A stretch of DNA of 64,000 nt, from positions 310,001-374,000 of the forward strand of contig JAEPMI010000007.1 in the NCBI GenBank assembly GCA_017644045.1. The letters run 5' to 3'. Positions 8,745 through 18,596 of the stretch are shown here, one piece after another. The notes under the pieces are model-generated. The model saw only the letters and a list, made by a program, of their open reading frames with translations. It was not told the DNA's origin and ran no database searches. This DNA is from Deltaproteobacteria bacterium (GTDB lineage Bacteria > Myxococcota_A > Polyangia > Polyangiales > Houyiibacteriaceae). A program made the position numbers and the translations under genes. Numbering within the stretch: the first letter of the stretch is position 1; every line of letters starts with the position of its first letter.

Positions 8745-9701
8745 TCAACTGAGCTCGTCAGCGTGAAGGCATTGGTTTCGGCCGCGGGCCTTTGCAGCAT
8801 AGAGAGCTTCGTCGGCCGCCGCGACCAGATCGCTCTCCCCCGGATGCACGAAGGTGGCAACCCCCATGCTCGCCGTCACTCGTAGAATCCGTTCGCCCGA
8901 ACGAACGGGAAGCGACTCGATGTGTCGCCGCAGCCGCTCGGCAAGGGCCAGACCGCCCCCGGCAGAGGTTCCCCGAGCGAGGACGCCAATCTCCTCGCCG
9001 CCGTAGCGCGCCGCGACGTCTTCTTCTCGGACGACCCGCTGGATCACCCGCGACACCGCGATGAGAACCGCGTCCCCACACTGATGTCCGTACTGGTCGT
9101 TGACCCGCTTGAAGTGGTCCAAGTCCACGAGTACCAGCGTCAACGGCGACTCGTGACGCGTCGCGTACGCGAGCTCCTGCTGGAGGCGGTCGTCGAAGTA
9201 GCCGCGATTGTAGAGACTCGTGAGAGGATCGCGTACCGCGCTCCGATAGAGGGACTCCGACGCAGCCCGCGAGACCTCGTCGTGCAGCTCGAAGACCAGG
9301 AGCAAGCGCTCACCGATGCGAATGCGGTCGCCACTCTCCAGCGGTCTGGGCAAATCCCCCAGCCGTTGCCCTTCGACCACCACTCCGTTCCGGCTATCCA
9401 GGTCTTCGGCGTACCACTTGGCGTCCAGGCGAAAGAACCGAACGTGGCGACGCGAAAGCCCCCGATCAGCCAGCCGCCTGTCCACGTCCCTTCCTCGGCC
9501 GATCACGATCGACCCCGTTTTCGGGATCTGAATGATCGCTCCCATGTCCACGCCCTGAAGAATCCTCAACGCCCCCTGAGCACGCACGGGCGCCATTGCC
9601 ACCAGATCGATCTCGGTCGTCGGCTCGGAGGAATCGTCGTAGTACGACCGCCCCTCTTCGTCCCAGGTCCTCTCATCTTCTGGACGATTCACTTGCGGCA
9701 T
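8745..9701 (-). CDS. FHA-GGDEF diguanylate cyclase
   Basis: A 318-residue protein. An FHA domain (about 44-137; GRGRD, LSRRHVRF, SRNG) that would bind phosphothreonine peptides is followed by a GGDEF domain (about 155-318). The signature reads GGEEI (234-238) in place of the usual GG(D/E)EF; the final Ile is unusual, but the metal- and GTP-binding residues are kept. R225-E-E-D228, five residues upstream, is an inhibitory I-site, so product inhibition is expected. Start ATG 9701 is preferred to a TTG at 9746. The FHA domain offers a link to Ser/Thr kinases, two of which are encoded in this window. It is the middle gene of the c-di-GMP operon. Confidence 0.9.
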   Translation of the reverse strand: MPQVNRPEDERTWDEEGRSYYDDSSEPTTEIDLVAMAPVRAQGALRILQGVDMGAIIQIPKTGSIVIGRGRDVDRRLADRGLSRRHVRFFRLDAKWYAEDLDSRNGVVVEGQRLGDLPRPLESGDRIRIGERLLLVFELHDEVSRAASESLYRSAVRDPLTSLYNRGYFDDRLQQELAYATRHESPLTLVLVDLDHFKRVNDQYGHQCGDAVLIAVSRVIQRVVREEDVAARYGGEEIGVLARGTSAGGGLALAERLRRHIESLPVRSGERILRVTASMGVATFVHPGESDLVAAADEALYAAKARGRNQCLHADELS

Positions 9702-9742
9702 GCTCTCACGGCGCGCCGAGTGTTGCGACACTCGACGCCGGT

Positions 9743-12010
9743 TCAACTAGGCCAGTCGACCTCGGGAAACGCCAGGCCCGGGCGTGCGAGCAAGAAGCCC
9801 TGGAAGAGCTCGCAGCCCAACCCCGACAGACACTCCAGCTCCTCGATGGTCTCCACACCCTCCGAGATGACTTGAATGTTCAGCTCCTCACAGGCGCTGA
9901 CCATGGAGCGAATCAAACGTTGCTTGGTCTCGGATGTGTGTACATCTCGAACGAGCGACATGTCGAGCTTGACGACGTCGGGCTGGAGCGCACAGAACGC
10001 GGACAGGCCCGCGTACCCCGCGCCGAGATCATCGACGGCCACCTGGAATCCGAGCTCGCGGAGCCGACTCACCCTGCTGTGGAGATCGTTGACGCCGCCC
10101 AGGCTCGCTCGCTCCGTGATTTCCAGCGTCACCCGCTCACCGAGCTGCGCCAGCTTCGAGGTCTTCGAGTAGAGCTGGTCGTCCAAGAGGTCCGACGGGT
10201 GGAGGTTGATGAACAGGCGCCCGCTCCCCGTCGCGAACGGCTCCGAAGCGATGTCGCGCATTCGGCGACCGACTTCTCCGACTCGCTGCAGTCGCTCGGC
10301 GGCGTCGAAGAGCACTCCGGGATGAGGGACCTTGGGTTCCCGGGTCCGGGCAAGCGCTTCGTAGGCGATGACCTCCTTCGTCGGCCAACGCACGATGGGC
10401 TGATAGTGGGCGAAGAGCTGGTCGATCGCGCGGCTGAGCGTCTCGTCGAGGTCCCCGATCTCGTCGGTGCGCTGTGGCGACGCGGCGACGACCATCGACG
10501 CTTGGCGTCGGAACCGAGCGAGCTTCGACATGCCCAGCGCGGCGGTGACCGCCTCTCGAACGATGTTCAGGTCGAAGGGCTTGAGGATGTAGCGGAGCGC
10601 ACCATTCTCGATCGCCTCGATGGCGGTCTCCAGCGCCGGAGCGCCGGTCGCGATCAGGACAGGGACTTCCTCGTCGTCGGCGCGAATCGCCTTGAGCAGC
10701 TCGATGCCGGACATGCCAGGCATGTTCAGGTCCGTCAGGACGACGTCATGGCGTTCCCGGCGAAAGAGCTCGACCGCCTTTCGTCCGTCCTCCGCGCCGG
10801 TCACTTCGATTCCGGAGTTCCGAAAAAGCCGCTGAATGGACCGAACGATCGACGCTTCGTCGTCCACCACCAATAGCCGCGACGCCGGATCGGGCTGGCT
10901 GCTCGGAGGTTTCTCGCTCGGGCGCTTGCTGATGACGTGAGCGCCATCGAGCGCTCGCTGGTAGAGGTCCCGATACAGTGCGAGGTCGTCGGCTGGGCAA
11001 CGATGGGCGAGAAGCTGCACCGCGAATCCAGCCGGGGTGGAACCGCCCGTCGTCTGCCAGGCCACGGTCGCACGAAGGTGGACCACGGCGTCCCCGCCGG
11101 GCGGAACGAACTCGAGCCACACGGACTCGCCCTGCGCTGGGAGGTCGAGGGTCCGCACGAAGAGGCCGCCGCGACTGATGTTGAACGTGGCTCCGAAGCG
11201 GGGAACCAGCTGACCCGCGCTTCGGAAACTGCAGAGCGCGGCGTGGAGCAGACGCGGGGACGCGCGCAGGTCCTTCAAGCCTGGATTCAGGAGCTCGTTG
11301 ACCACGAAGAGGAGGTGGTCGGCGGGCACGTTGAGCGGGATCGCCGCCGTCCGTTCGACTCGGAGACCTGCAGTGGTCCGCGGGTCTTCTTCGGTGATGA
11401 CGACCACCGGCAGGTCGGGAGCCTCCAGGCGCTGGCGAACGAGGTTGTGCGCGTTCCCATCCCCCGCGTCGTACACGACGGCGACGTCGACCCGCTCCGA
11501 GGAACCAACCACTTCCTCGAGTTCGGAGGCGAAGTCGAGCGAGAGGCCGCTTCGGAAGAGTGGACGACCCAGTCGCTTCCGGTGCTGGGGGTCCGGGTGG
11601 ATGACGAGCACCCGACCTCTTCGGGGAGCGCGGGAGGCACCGCCGGCCGAAAGCGAATCGACTCGCCGCTTCAGTGCGTCGACATCGTGGTCGAGCAGGA
11701 CATCGTCGGCTCCATGCACGAGGGCATCCAGGAACGCCTCCTCGTTCAGCTCGGAGGCCACGGCCAACACGGCCGTCGAGTGGTGGAGAGGATCATCCCG
11801 CCATTTCGGAACCCGCGCGCTCACTTCCTTGGCCGCGACCACGGCGCAGAGCTGCTCGGACTGACCGTGCTCCTCGGGGGAGCGGGCGACGATCGCATCC
11901 AGCCGGGCGAGCGCGTGCTCGGTGGGTGAGGGAATGGGCCCGATGGCGGCGATGTGGGGAGATGAGGACACGGACTCACGATACGTGACTTCCGACTGTA
12001 TGCGAACCAT
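9743..12010 (-). CDS. Five-domain regulator: two pseudo-receivers, PilZ, receiver, EAL phosphodiesterase
   Basis: A 755-residue protein. Residues about 15-118 and 132-240 have receiver-like alternation but no clear phosphorylation site. Residues 250-350 form a PilZ domain with NISRGG but no clean RxxxR. Residues 378-495 form a proper receiver (VVDDE, acceptor Asp427, K478), and about 525-755 form an EAL domain with EAL at 551-553, INLHPSD, EITERA, VDDLGAG, VKLDMS and ISEGVET, so c-di-GMP hydrolysis to pGpG is predicted. The frame continues upstream to 13450, but that part is antisense to the phosphatase gene; ATG 12010 is the credible start. It heads the operon with the FHA-GGDEF and PilZ genes, and its receiver is a plausible phosphate target of the neighbouring hybrid kinases. 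Confidence 0.88.
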   Translation of the reverse strand: MVRIQSEVTYRESVSSSPHIAAIGPIPSPTEHALARLDAIVARSPEEHGQSEQLCAVVAAKEVSARVPKWRDDPLHHSTAVLAVASELNEEAFLDALVHGADDVLLDHDVDALKRRVDSLSAGGASRAPRRGRVLVIHPDPQHRKRLGRPLFRSGLSLDFASELEEVVGSSERVDVAVVYDAGDGNAHNLVRQRLEAPDLPVVVITEEDPRTTAGLRVERTAAIPLNVPADHLLFVVNELLNPGLKDLRASPRLLHAALCSFRSAGQLVPRFGATFNISRGGLFVRTLDLPAQGESVWLEFVPPGGDAVVHLRATVAWQTTGGSTPAGFAVQLLAHRCPADDLALYRDLYQRALDGAHVISKRPSEKPPSSQPDPASRLLVVDDEASIVRSIQRLFRNSGIEVTGAEDGRKAVELFRRERHDVVLTDLNMPGMSGIELLKAIRADDEEVPVLIATGAPALETAIEAIENGALRYILKPFDLNIVREAVTAALGMSKLARFRRQASMVVAASPQRTDEIGDLDETLSRAIDQLFAHYQPIVRWPTKEVIAYEALARTREPKVPHPGVLFDAAERLQRVGEVGRRMRDIASEPFATGSGRLFINLHPSDLLDDQLYSKTSKLAQLGERVTLEITERASLGGVNDLHSRVSRLRELGFQVAVDDLGAGYAGLSAFCALQPDVVKLDMSLVRDVHTSETKQRLIRSMVSACEELNIQVISEGVETIEELECLSGLGCELFQGFLLARPGLAFPEVDWPS

Positions 12011-12217
12011 CAACCCGTCGTACGGCGGGTCGACGCTCGACTGAAGGTCTGACCCCAAAAAAAGGGGAGTGAACCGCCCCGGCCTTCCCGGAGGCTGCTG
12101 ATGCCGAGGGAGCATTGGGATGACGAACTCGGACGCTCGCCCGAGGTTCGCGAGCGCCCGGTCCAGCTCGCGGCCCACGGGCTTGTGCATCGGCCTCGTC
12201 TGGTCGAGGCTGCGCGC

Positions 12218-13015
12218 ATGAGCGGTTTCGATCTCGATCGCATCGGTGGGCGACGCGCCCTCGACAACCTCGTGGACGTCGTCCTGCGCGCCGGTCAAGA
12301 GGCGCTGCAGATCCAGAACGCGGGCTTCGACGTCGACATCAAGGAAGACGAGAGCCCCGTCACGCAGGCCGACCGGGCGGTCGAAGAGCTGATCGGCGCA
12401 CACGTCCGCAAGGTCTGGCCGAGCGCGGCGTTCCTCGGCGAGGAGACCGGATCGTCCGACGGCGACGCCCTGCGTTTCGTCGTCGATCCGATCGACGGGA
12501 CGCGCGCGTTCATGCGTGGGCTCGACACCTGGTCGGTGCTGGTCGGCCTCGAGTGGGAGAAGGAGCCCGTGGTCGGCATCGCGTTCCTCCCCGCGGCCGG
12601 TGACCTCTTCGTCGGCGTCATCGGCGGCGGCGCCTACGTCAACGGACGCCCCTGCCGGCTCTCGAAGGTCGACGCGCTCGAACGGTCGCTCGTCGGCCAC
12701 GGCGGCCTCGAGCAGTTCACCGCGTCCGGGCTCGAGTCGCTCCTCCCCGCGATGGCGAAGGCGACCTTCACGCAGCGCGGGCTCGCCGACTTCGCGAACT
12801 ACGCGGCCCTGCTCCGCGGACAGATGGACGCGGTGATCGATCCCGGCGTGAAGCCCTACGACATCGCGCCGGCCGCGGTGCTGATCCGCGAAGCCGGCGG
12901 CCGGCTCACGGACCTGAAAGGCGAGCGCACCATCTACGGCGGCGCGGCGCTGGCTTCGAACAGCAAGCTCCACGAGGCGCTCGTCGCGATGGTCGGCCGG
13001 TCCATCGAGGACTGA
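12218..13015 (+). CDS. Inositol-monophosphatase-family phosphatase (HisN- or CysQ-like)
   Basis: A 265-residue Mg-dependent phosphatase of the IMPase superfamily. The metal-binding set is complete: GEET near residue 72, DPIDGTRAF near 89-97, and YDIAPAAVLIREAGG near 220, giving the distal Asp. Substrate cannot be read from sequence. The wording around DPIDGTRAF resembles HisN-type histidinol phosphatases, while inositol phosphate and 3'-phosphoadenosine 5'-phosphate remain possible. I chose ATG 12218; upstream in-frame ATG 12101 would add 39 residues with no family counterpart. The RDD protein starts on the base after its stop, so the two are probably co-translated. Confidence 0.85.
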   Translation: MSGFDLDRIGGRRALDNLVDVVLRAGQEALQIQNAGFDVDIKEDESPVTQADRAVEELIGAHVRKVWPSAAFLGEETGSSDGDALRFVVDPIDGTRAFMRGLDTWSVLVGLEWEKEPVVGIAFLPAAGDLFVGVIGGGAYVNGRPCRLSKVDALERSLVGHGGLEQFTASGLESLLPAMAKATFTQRGLADFANYAALLRGQMDAVIDPGVKPYDIAPAAVLIREAGGRLTDLKGERTIYGGAALASNSKLHEALVAMVGRSIED

Positions 13016-13699
13016 GTGCAGAGAGTCGCGCTCGGCCTCGGAGGGGTGCTCATCACGCTCGCGCTGGGCCTCGGGATCCCGGCGCTGCTGGAGCACGCTC
13101 GAGAGCGAGCCGCGTGGGCTGCGGAACGCGCCGAGCAGGGGACGGACGCCTACGACCCCGCAGAGAGCGACCGCCACTACCGTGCCAGTCGCGATGCGTG
13201 GCAACGGAGCGGCCCGGTGGGCCACCTCTTCGGCGTGGGAGCGTTGCTCTTCGCGCTCGGGGCGGTGCGTCGTCGTGACCGCCGCTCCGGCACCGACTCC
13301 GACGCCGACAGCCGACAGCCGAACGCCGACGACCGAGAGCCGAACGCCGACGACCGAGAGCCGAACGCCGACCTGGACCCCGGGCGCCTGCACGTCGCCG
13401 CCGCGTGCGCGATCGACGCGGCGCTCGGCGCCGCGTTCCTCGCGCTGCACTGGCTCGACGCCGGCGAATCGGCGGCCATCCGTGCGCTCGCGAGCGCCGC
13501 ACCGTGGCTGGCCGCCCTCCCCTTCGCGCCCCTCATCGCCGGGACCAGTCCGGGCCTTCGCCTCACCGGCCTGCGCACCGACGGGGGCGCGCGGGCCCTC
13601 GTCGCCATCGCGCTGTGGCCGCTCGCTGCGCTGGGCGGCCTACACTTTCGGGTCGCGGGACTGGCTGTCGAGCGTGAACGGGCTTTCGCTGAATCATGA
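13016..13699 (+). CDS. RDD-family membrane protein with a short in-frame minisatellite
   Basis: A 227-residue protein starting at GTG 13016, immediately after the phosphatase stop. Hydrophobic segments lie near residues 5-25, 60-80, 120-140 and 155-175, and one near 195-210. The C-terminal half has the RDD pattern: an Asp in the first RDD helix (ACAIDAALG) and GTSPGLRLTGLRT between helices. RDD proteins are small integral membrane proteins, some linked to ion transport; no function can be assigned here. Residues about 100-120 are a hydrophilic loop built from repeats of REPNADD, encoded by 21-bp tandem units. Confidence 0.65.
   Translation: MQRVALGLGGVLITLALGLGIPALLEHARERAAWAAERAEQGTDAYDPAESDRHYRASRDAWQRSGPVGHLFGVGALLFALGAVRRRDRRSGTDSDADSRQPNADDREPNADDREPNADLDPGRLHVAAACAIDAALGAAFLALHWLDAGESAAIRALASAAPWLAALPFAPLIAGTSPGLRLTGLRTDGGARALVAIALWPLAALGGLHFRVAGLAVERERAFAES
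13316..13372 (+). repeat. 21-bp tandem repeat, about 2.7 units, inside the RDD-protein gene
   Basis: Near-identical 21-bp units start at 13316 and 13337, with a third partial unit of 15 bases from 13358. The first unit differs by one base. The length is a multiple of three, so copy-number change would lengthen or shorten the hydrophilic loop without breaking the frame. Confidence 0.85.
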
Positions 13700-13747
13700 C
13701 TCAGGGGCGTTGCGCGGGGGCCAGGAGCTAGCTACGGTCCCGGCCCC

Positions 13748-14017
13748 ATGGCTGCGCACGCCTCCACCGACGACGTTCACGCCGACCCCCAGCCCCCGCC
13801 TGGTCTCCCGGAGATCCAGGACGAAGCGGCCGATACCCCGATGTGGGTACCCGCGTTGGGCCTCGGACTCTTCGTCCTCGCTGCGCTCTACCTGGTGATC
13901 TCCTCGGCCTTCGAGGACGTCGACGCGGCCGAGGCCGCGATCGAAGCGCCCGCCCCCGTGGCGGCGCCCGCCGAGCCCGCAGCGCCGACCGACCCCCACG
14001 GTCACGCCCCCCACTGA
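13748..14017 (+). CDS. Small single-span membrane protein of unknown function
   Basis: An 89-residue protein: an acidic, proline-rich N-terminus, one hydrophobic helix at about 32-52 (MWVPALGLGLFVLAALYLVI), and an Ala/Pro-rich tail ending in HGHAPH. ATG 13748 gives a compact ORF with the codon bias of its neighbours. It lies 75 bases ahead of the beta-oxidation genes and may share their transcript. I recognise no family. Confidence 0.55.
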   Translation: MAAHASTDDVHADPQPPPGLPEIQDEAADTPMWVPALGLGLFVLAALYLVISSAFEDVDAAEAAIEAPAPVAAPAEPAAPTDPHGHAPH

Positions 14018-14092
14018 TAGTCACCCGTCGGGACTCCCGGGGACGAGCCCGGTAGCCCGCCGGATCGAATCCCCTCACAAGGAGAGTCCCCT

Positions 14093-16462
14093 TTGACCGA
14101 GCCCATCCGACGAGTCGGCGTGATCGGCGCCGGCGTCATGGGTAGCGGAATCGCTGCTCACTTCGCCAACGCCGGCGTGCAGGTCGAGCTCCTCGACATC
14201 GTGCCGCCCAACCTTTCGGACGAAGAGAAGAAGGATCCGCGCAAGCGGAGCGCCTTCGCCGAAGGCGGTCTGGCGAAGACCATCAAGGCCAAGCCCGCCC
14301 TCTTCTTCACGAAGGAGAACGCGCAGCTGGTCCGCGCCGGCAACCTCGAGGATCACATCGACCGGCTCGCCGATGTCGACCTGGTCGTCGAGGCGATCAT
14401 CGAGAACCTGAAGATCAAGCAGGGTCTCTTCGAGAAGCTCGAGAAGGTCTGCAAGGACGACGTGATCGTCGCGTCCAACACGAGCGGCCTCCGCATCGCG
14501 GACATGCTCCAGGGGCGCAAGGACGGCTTCAAGGAGCGCTTCCTCGTGATGCACTTCTTCAACCCCGTCCGCTACATGAAGCTCCTCGAGATCGTGCTCG
14601 GCGACGAGACGACCGACGAGACCCGCGACCGCATCGTCGCGTGCGGCAAGGAGCAGCTCGGCAAGGGCATCGTCATCGGCAAGGACACGCCGAACTTCGT
14701 GGGCAACCGCATCGGCGCGCACTCGATGATGAAGGTCATGCACGTCATGCTCGAGATGGGCCTGAGCCCCGAGGACGTGGACGCGATCACCGGCCCGCCC
14801 ATGGGTCACCCGAAGAGCGCCTCCTTCCGCACCGCGGACATGGTCGGCCTCGACACCTTCCATCACGTCGCCAGCAACTGCTACGCGGCGCTGACGGACG
14901 ACGAGGAGCGCGACGTCTTCAAGCCGCCGGCCTTCCTCGACGCGATGGTCGAGAAGAAGATCCTCGGCAACAAGACCAAGGGTGGCTTTTACAAGAAGAG
15001 CAAGGCCGGCATCGAGGTCCTCGACCTCGAGACCCTCGAGTACCGCGCGAAGGCGGGCGACCAGGATCTCAAGAAGGCCATGAAGGGCCTCGGCCGCATC
15101 GAGGACGTCGGTGAGCGCGTGCGCAAGCTCGTCGCCACCGAGGGCAAGGCGGGCGAGTTCGCCTGGAAGGTCCTCGCGGGTTCTCTCGCGTACTCGGCGC
15201 GTCGCATCCCGGAGATCACCGAGGACGTCGACGCCGTCGATGACGCCATGAAGTGGGGCTACAACTGGGAGCTCGGCCCGTTCGAGACCTGGGACGCCCT
15301 CGGCTTCGAGGAGACCACCGAGCGCATGAAGAAGGAGGGCATCGCCCTCCCCGAGAGCATCGACAAGATGCTCGCCGCCGGCGCCAAGTCGTTCTACCAG
15401 GACGGCAAGGTCTGGAGCCTCACCAAGAACGAGTACGTGGCCCTCGACCAGGATCCGCGCGAGCTCTCGCTCGCTGCCGTCCGCGTCGGCGACAAGCCGG
15501 TGCTCGGCAACGGCAGCGCGGAAGCCTGGGACCTCGGTGACGGCGTCCTCGGCCTGACGTTCAAGAGCAAGGCCAACAGCCTCGACGACGGCATCATCAA
15601 GCTGATCCCCGAGGTCGTCGCCAAGGCCGAGTCCGAGTTCCGGGGCCTGCTCCTCTTCAACGAGGGCGACCACTTCTCGGTCGGCGCGAACCTCTTCGGC
15701 GTCGTGATGGCCGCCAACCAGGGCCAGTGGGACGAGCTCCGCGCGATGATCGCGGGCCTCCAGAACGGCCTGCAGCAGATGAAGTACGCCAAGGTCCCCG
15801 TCGTCGCCGCGCCCTACGGCATGGCGCTCGGTGGCGGCCTCGAGGTGTGCCTCGCCTGTGACGCGGTCCAGGCCGCCGCGGAGACCTACGCGGGTCTCGT
15901 CGAGGTCGGCGTGGGCCTGCTCCCGGGCGGCTGCGGCAACCTGAACCTGCTCTGGAAGGCCCTCGAGGCCATCCCGAACGGGACCACCGTCGACACCCAG
16001 CCCTACGTGGCGCGCGTGTTCGAAAACATCGCCATGGCGCGGGTCGCCACCAGCGCGGTCGAGGCCCAGTCCTTCGGCTACTTCCGCTGGACCGACGGCG
16101 TGAGCTTCGACCGGGCGCGCCACCTCGCGGAGGCCAAGGCTCGCGTCATCGGCATGGCGGCCGCCGGCTACCACCCGCGCGCGCCGCGGGCCTACAAGCT
16201 CCCCGGTGAGAGCGGCATCGCCACGCTCAAGAGCGTCGTCGACACCATGGTCGACGGTGGCTTCGCCAGCCCGCACGACGCCCTCATCGCCGAGAAGGTC
16301 GCCACCGTCCTCTGCGGCGGCGTCGCCGGCCACACCCACGAGGTGACCGAGGACGAGATGCTCGAGCTCGAGCGGGAGGCCTTCCTGAGCCTCTGCGGCG
16401 AGAAGAAGAGCCAGGAGCGGATGCAGCACATGCTCCAGTTCAACAAGCCGCTGCGTAACTGA
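14093..16462 (+). CDS. fadN: 3-hydroxyacyl-CoA dehydrogenase/enoyl-CoA hydratase, FadN type
   Basis: A 789-residue fusion enzyme. The NAD-binding dehydrogenase comes first (GAGVMGSGIAAHF near residues 10-22; SNTSGL; MHFFNPV with the catalytic His; KDTPNFVGNRI), followed by a second dehydrogenase half (residues about 190-400) and a C-terminal crotonase domain (about 460-700). This order is that of Bacillus FadN and the reverse of FadB, and the length matches FadN. Both crotonase glutamates are kept (GGGLEVCLACD and GLVEVGVGLLPG), so hydration and dehydrogenation are predicted. Translation starts at TTG 14093, supported by AAGGAG about ten bases upstream. It pairs with the thiolase gene 33 bases downstream to complete a beta-oxidation cycle. 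Confidence 0.92.
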   Translation: MTEPIRRVGVIGAGVMGSGIAAHFANAGVQVELLDIVPPNLSDEEKKDPRKRSAFAEGGLAKTIKAKPALFFTKENAQLVRAGNLEDHIDRLADVDLVVEAIIENLKIKQGLFEKLEKVCKDDVIVASNTSGLRIADMLQGRKDGFKERFLVMHFFNPVRYMKLLEIVLGDETTDETRDRIVACGKEQLGKGIVIGKDTPNFVGNRIGAHSMMKVMHVMLEMGLSPEDVDAITGPPMGHPKSASFRTADMVGLDTFHHVASNCYAALTDDEERDVFKPPAFLDAMVEKKILGNKTKGGFYKKSKAGIEVLDLETLEYRAKAGDQDLKKAMKGLGRIEDVGERVRKLVATEGKAGEFAWKVLAGSLAYSARRIPEITEDVDAVDDAMKWGYNWELGPFETWDALGFEETTERMKKEGIALPESIDKMLAAGAKSFYQDGKVWSLTKNEYVALDQDPRELSLAAVRVGDKPVLGNGSAEAWDLGDGVLGLTFKSKANSLDDGIIKLIPEVVAKAESEFRGLLLFNEGDHFSVGANLFGVVMAANQGQWDELRAMIAGLQNGLQQMKYAKVPVVAAPYGMALGGGLEVCLACDAVQAAAETYAGLVEVGVGLLPGGCGNLNLLWKALEAIPNGTTVDTQPYVARVFENIAMARVATSAVEAQSFGYFRWTDGVSFDRARHLAEAKARVIGMAAAGYHPRAPRAYKLPGESGIATLKSVVDTMVDGGFASPHDALIAEKVATVLCGGVAGHTHEVTEDEMLELEREAFLSLCGEKKSQERMQHMLQFNKPLRN

Positions 16463-16495
16463 TCAGCCGAACCGCGAACAAAGGAACACAGCATC

Positions 16496-17662
<1,167 letters not shown>

Positions 17663-17684
17663 GCACGGCCGAAACCGCGAACTG

Positions 17685-17715
17685 GGCCCTCACGCAGCCG
17701 CGTGGGGGCCTTTTT
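17685..17715 (+). terminator. Rho-independent terminator of the fad operon
   Basis: An 11-bp stem (GGCCCTCACGC with GCGTGGGGGCC, one G-U pair), a 4-base loop AGCC and then TTTTT. It starts 22 bases after the thiolase stop. Confidence 0.9.
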
Positions 17716-17825
17716 CGTGGAGCACGGGGAGGCGAGTCGCGACGGGCGGGACGAATCGCCACGGCAGACCCACGATGCGCGCCGAAGCGGTCGGCCCCGG
17801 CACGCGCGATGCAATGGCTTCCCCC

Positions 17826-18590
17826 ATGATTCGAACGCCACTCTTCCTCTTGCTCGTTTCGAGCATCGCTTGCGCATCATCCCCCGACGCCCCGGGCGTC
17901 ACGGACTCGGAGACCGCCGGTGCCACCACCGTCGTGGGTCCGGACGGATCCGAGACCCATCTCGATCCGAACGACCCAGAACCCATCGACGCGCTCGCCT
18001 CTCGATTCTCGGAGGACGGATGTCAGGTCGACCTCGGCGAAGGGTTCGAGCGGGCGGCCATCGGCGGAGAGCCCGGACAGCGGCTCGTCGTCGATGGCAC
18101 CGTCCTCGAGACCTGGACGTTCGAGGACACGCGGAGCGCACGCGCGTTCGCAGCCCGCTTCTCTCACGACGGCCGCCTCTTCGACGGCACCGAGACCCCG
18201 TGGCTGGAGACGACTCGCGTGTGGCTCCACGGCCGCATGGTCGTGATGTTCGTCGGCGACGAGGCGTCCGCCATCGCGCTCCTCGACGGCTACGCCATCC
18301 GAGCGACCATGCCCGTCCAGCCGGACTCGAACATCGGGCCCGCCGAGGTCGAGTCGCGGGTTCGGCACGAGGCCCTCGTGCGCTTCGACCTGGGTGAGAA
18401 CCCGTTGGTCCTCGTCGCTCGCGAGCGCGTCGTCTTCGCCGACGCGTGCCTCGAAGTCCGCACTGCGGCCGAGGTCTGCGACGACGTGGAGACACCCGGC
18501 TGGCGACTGGTGTTCGCACACGGCGACGACCAGCTGATCGCACACACGGACGAGTCGCTCAGTCGCATCTTCTGGCGTTCGAACAGCTGA
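17826..18590 (+). CDS. Predicted lipoprotein of unknown function
   Basis: A 254-residue protein. From ATG 17826 it has a short signal peptide (MIRTPLFLLLVSSIAC) whose last residues form a lipobox with acylated Cys16, so it is probably membrane-anchored and faces the periplasm or the surface. Two Cys pairs in the C-terminal part (DACLEV, AEVCDDV) could form disulfides. No domain recognised. Longer in-frame starts at 17775 would bury the signal peptide. It converges on the lipoprotein gene ending at 18597, six bases away. Confidence 0.6.
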   Translation: MIRTPLFLLLVSSIACASSPDAPGVTDSETAGATTVVGPDGSETHLDPNDPEPIDALASRFSEDGCQVDLGEGFERAAIGGEPGQRLVVDGTVLETWTFEDTRSARAFAARFSHDGRLFDGTETPWLETTRVWLHGRMVVMFVGDEASAIALLDGYAIRATMPVQPDSNIGPAEVESRVRHEALVRFDLGENPLVLVARERVVFADACLEVRTAAEVCDDVETPGWRLVFAHGDDQLIAHTDESLSRIFWRSNS

Positions 18591-18596
18591 CAGCCG

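Noticed and set aside
12051-12070. CCCC-AAAAAAA-GGGG hairpin upstream of the phosphatase gene
   Set aside because: The stem is only four base pairs and no T tract follows; a REP-like half element is possible but unsupported.
12011-13450. Upstream extension of the PilZ-REC-EAL frame to 13450
   Set aside because: The extension is antisense to the phosphatase gene and lacks any domain; ATG 12010 starts the recognisable protein.
14075-16429. A 784-codon minus-strand frame opposite the FadN-type gene
   Set aside because: The plus strand has both enzyme domains with all catalytic motifs and a good ribosome-binding site; the minus frame has none.
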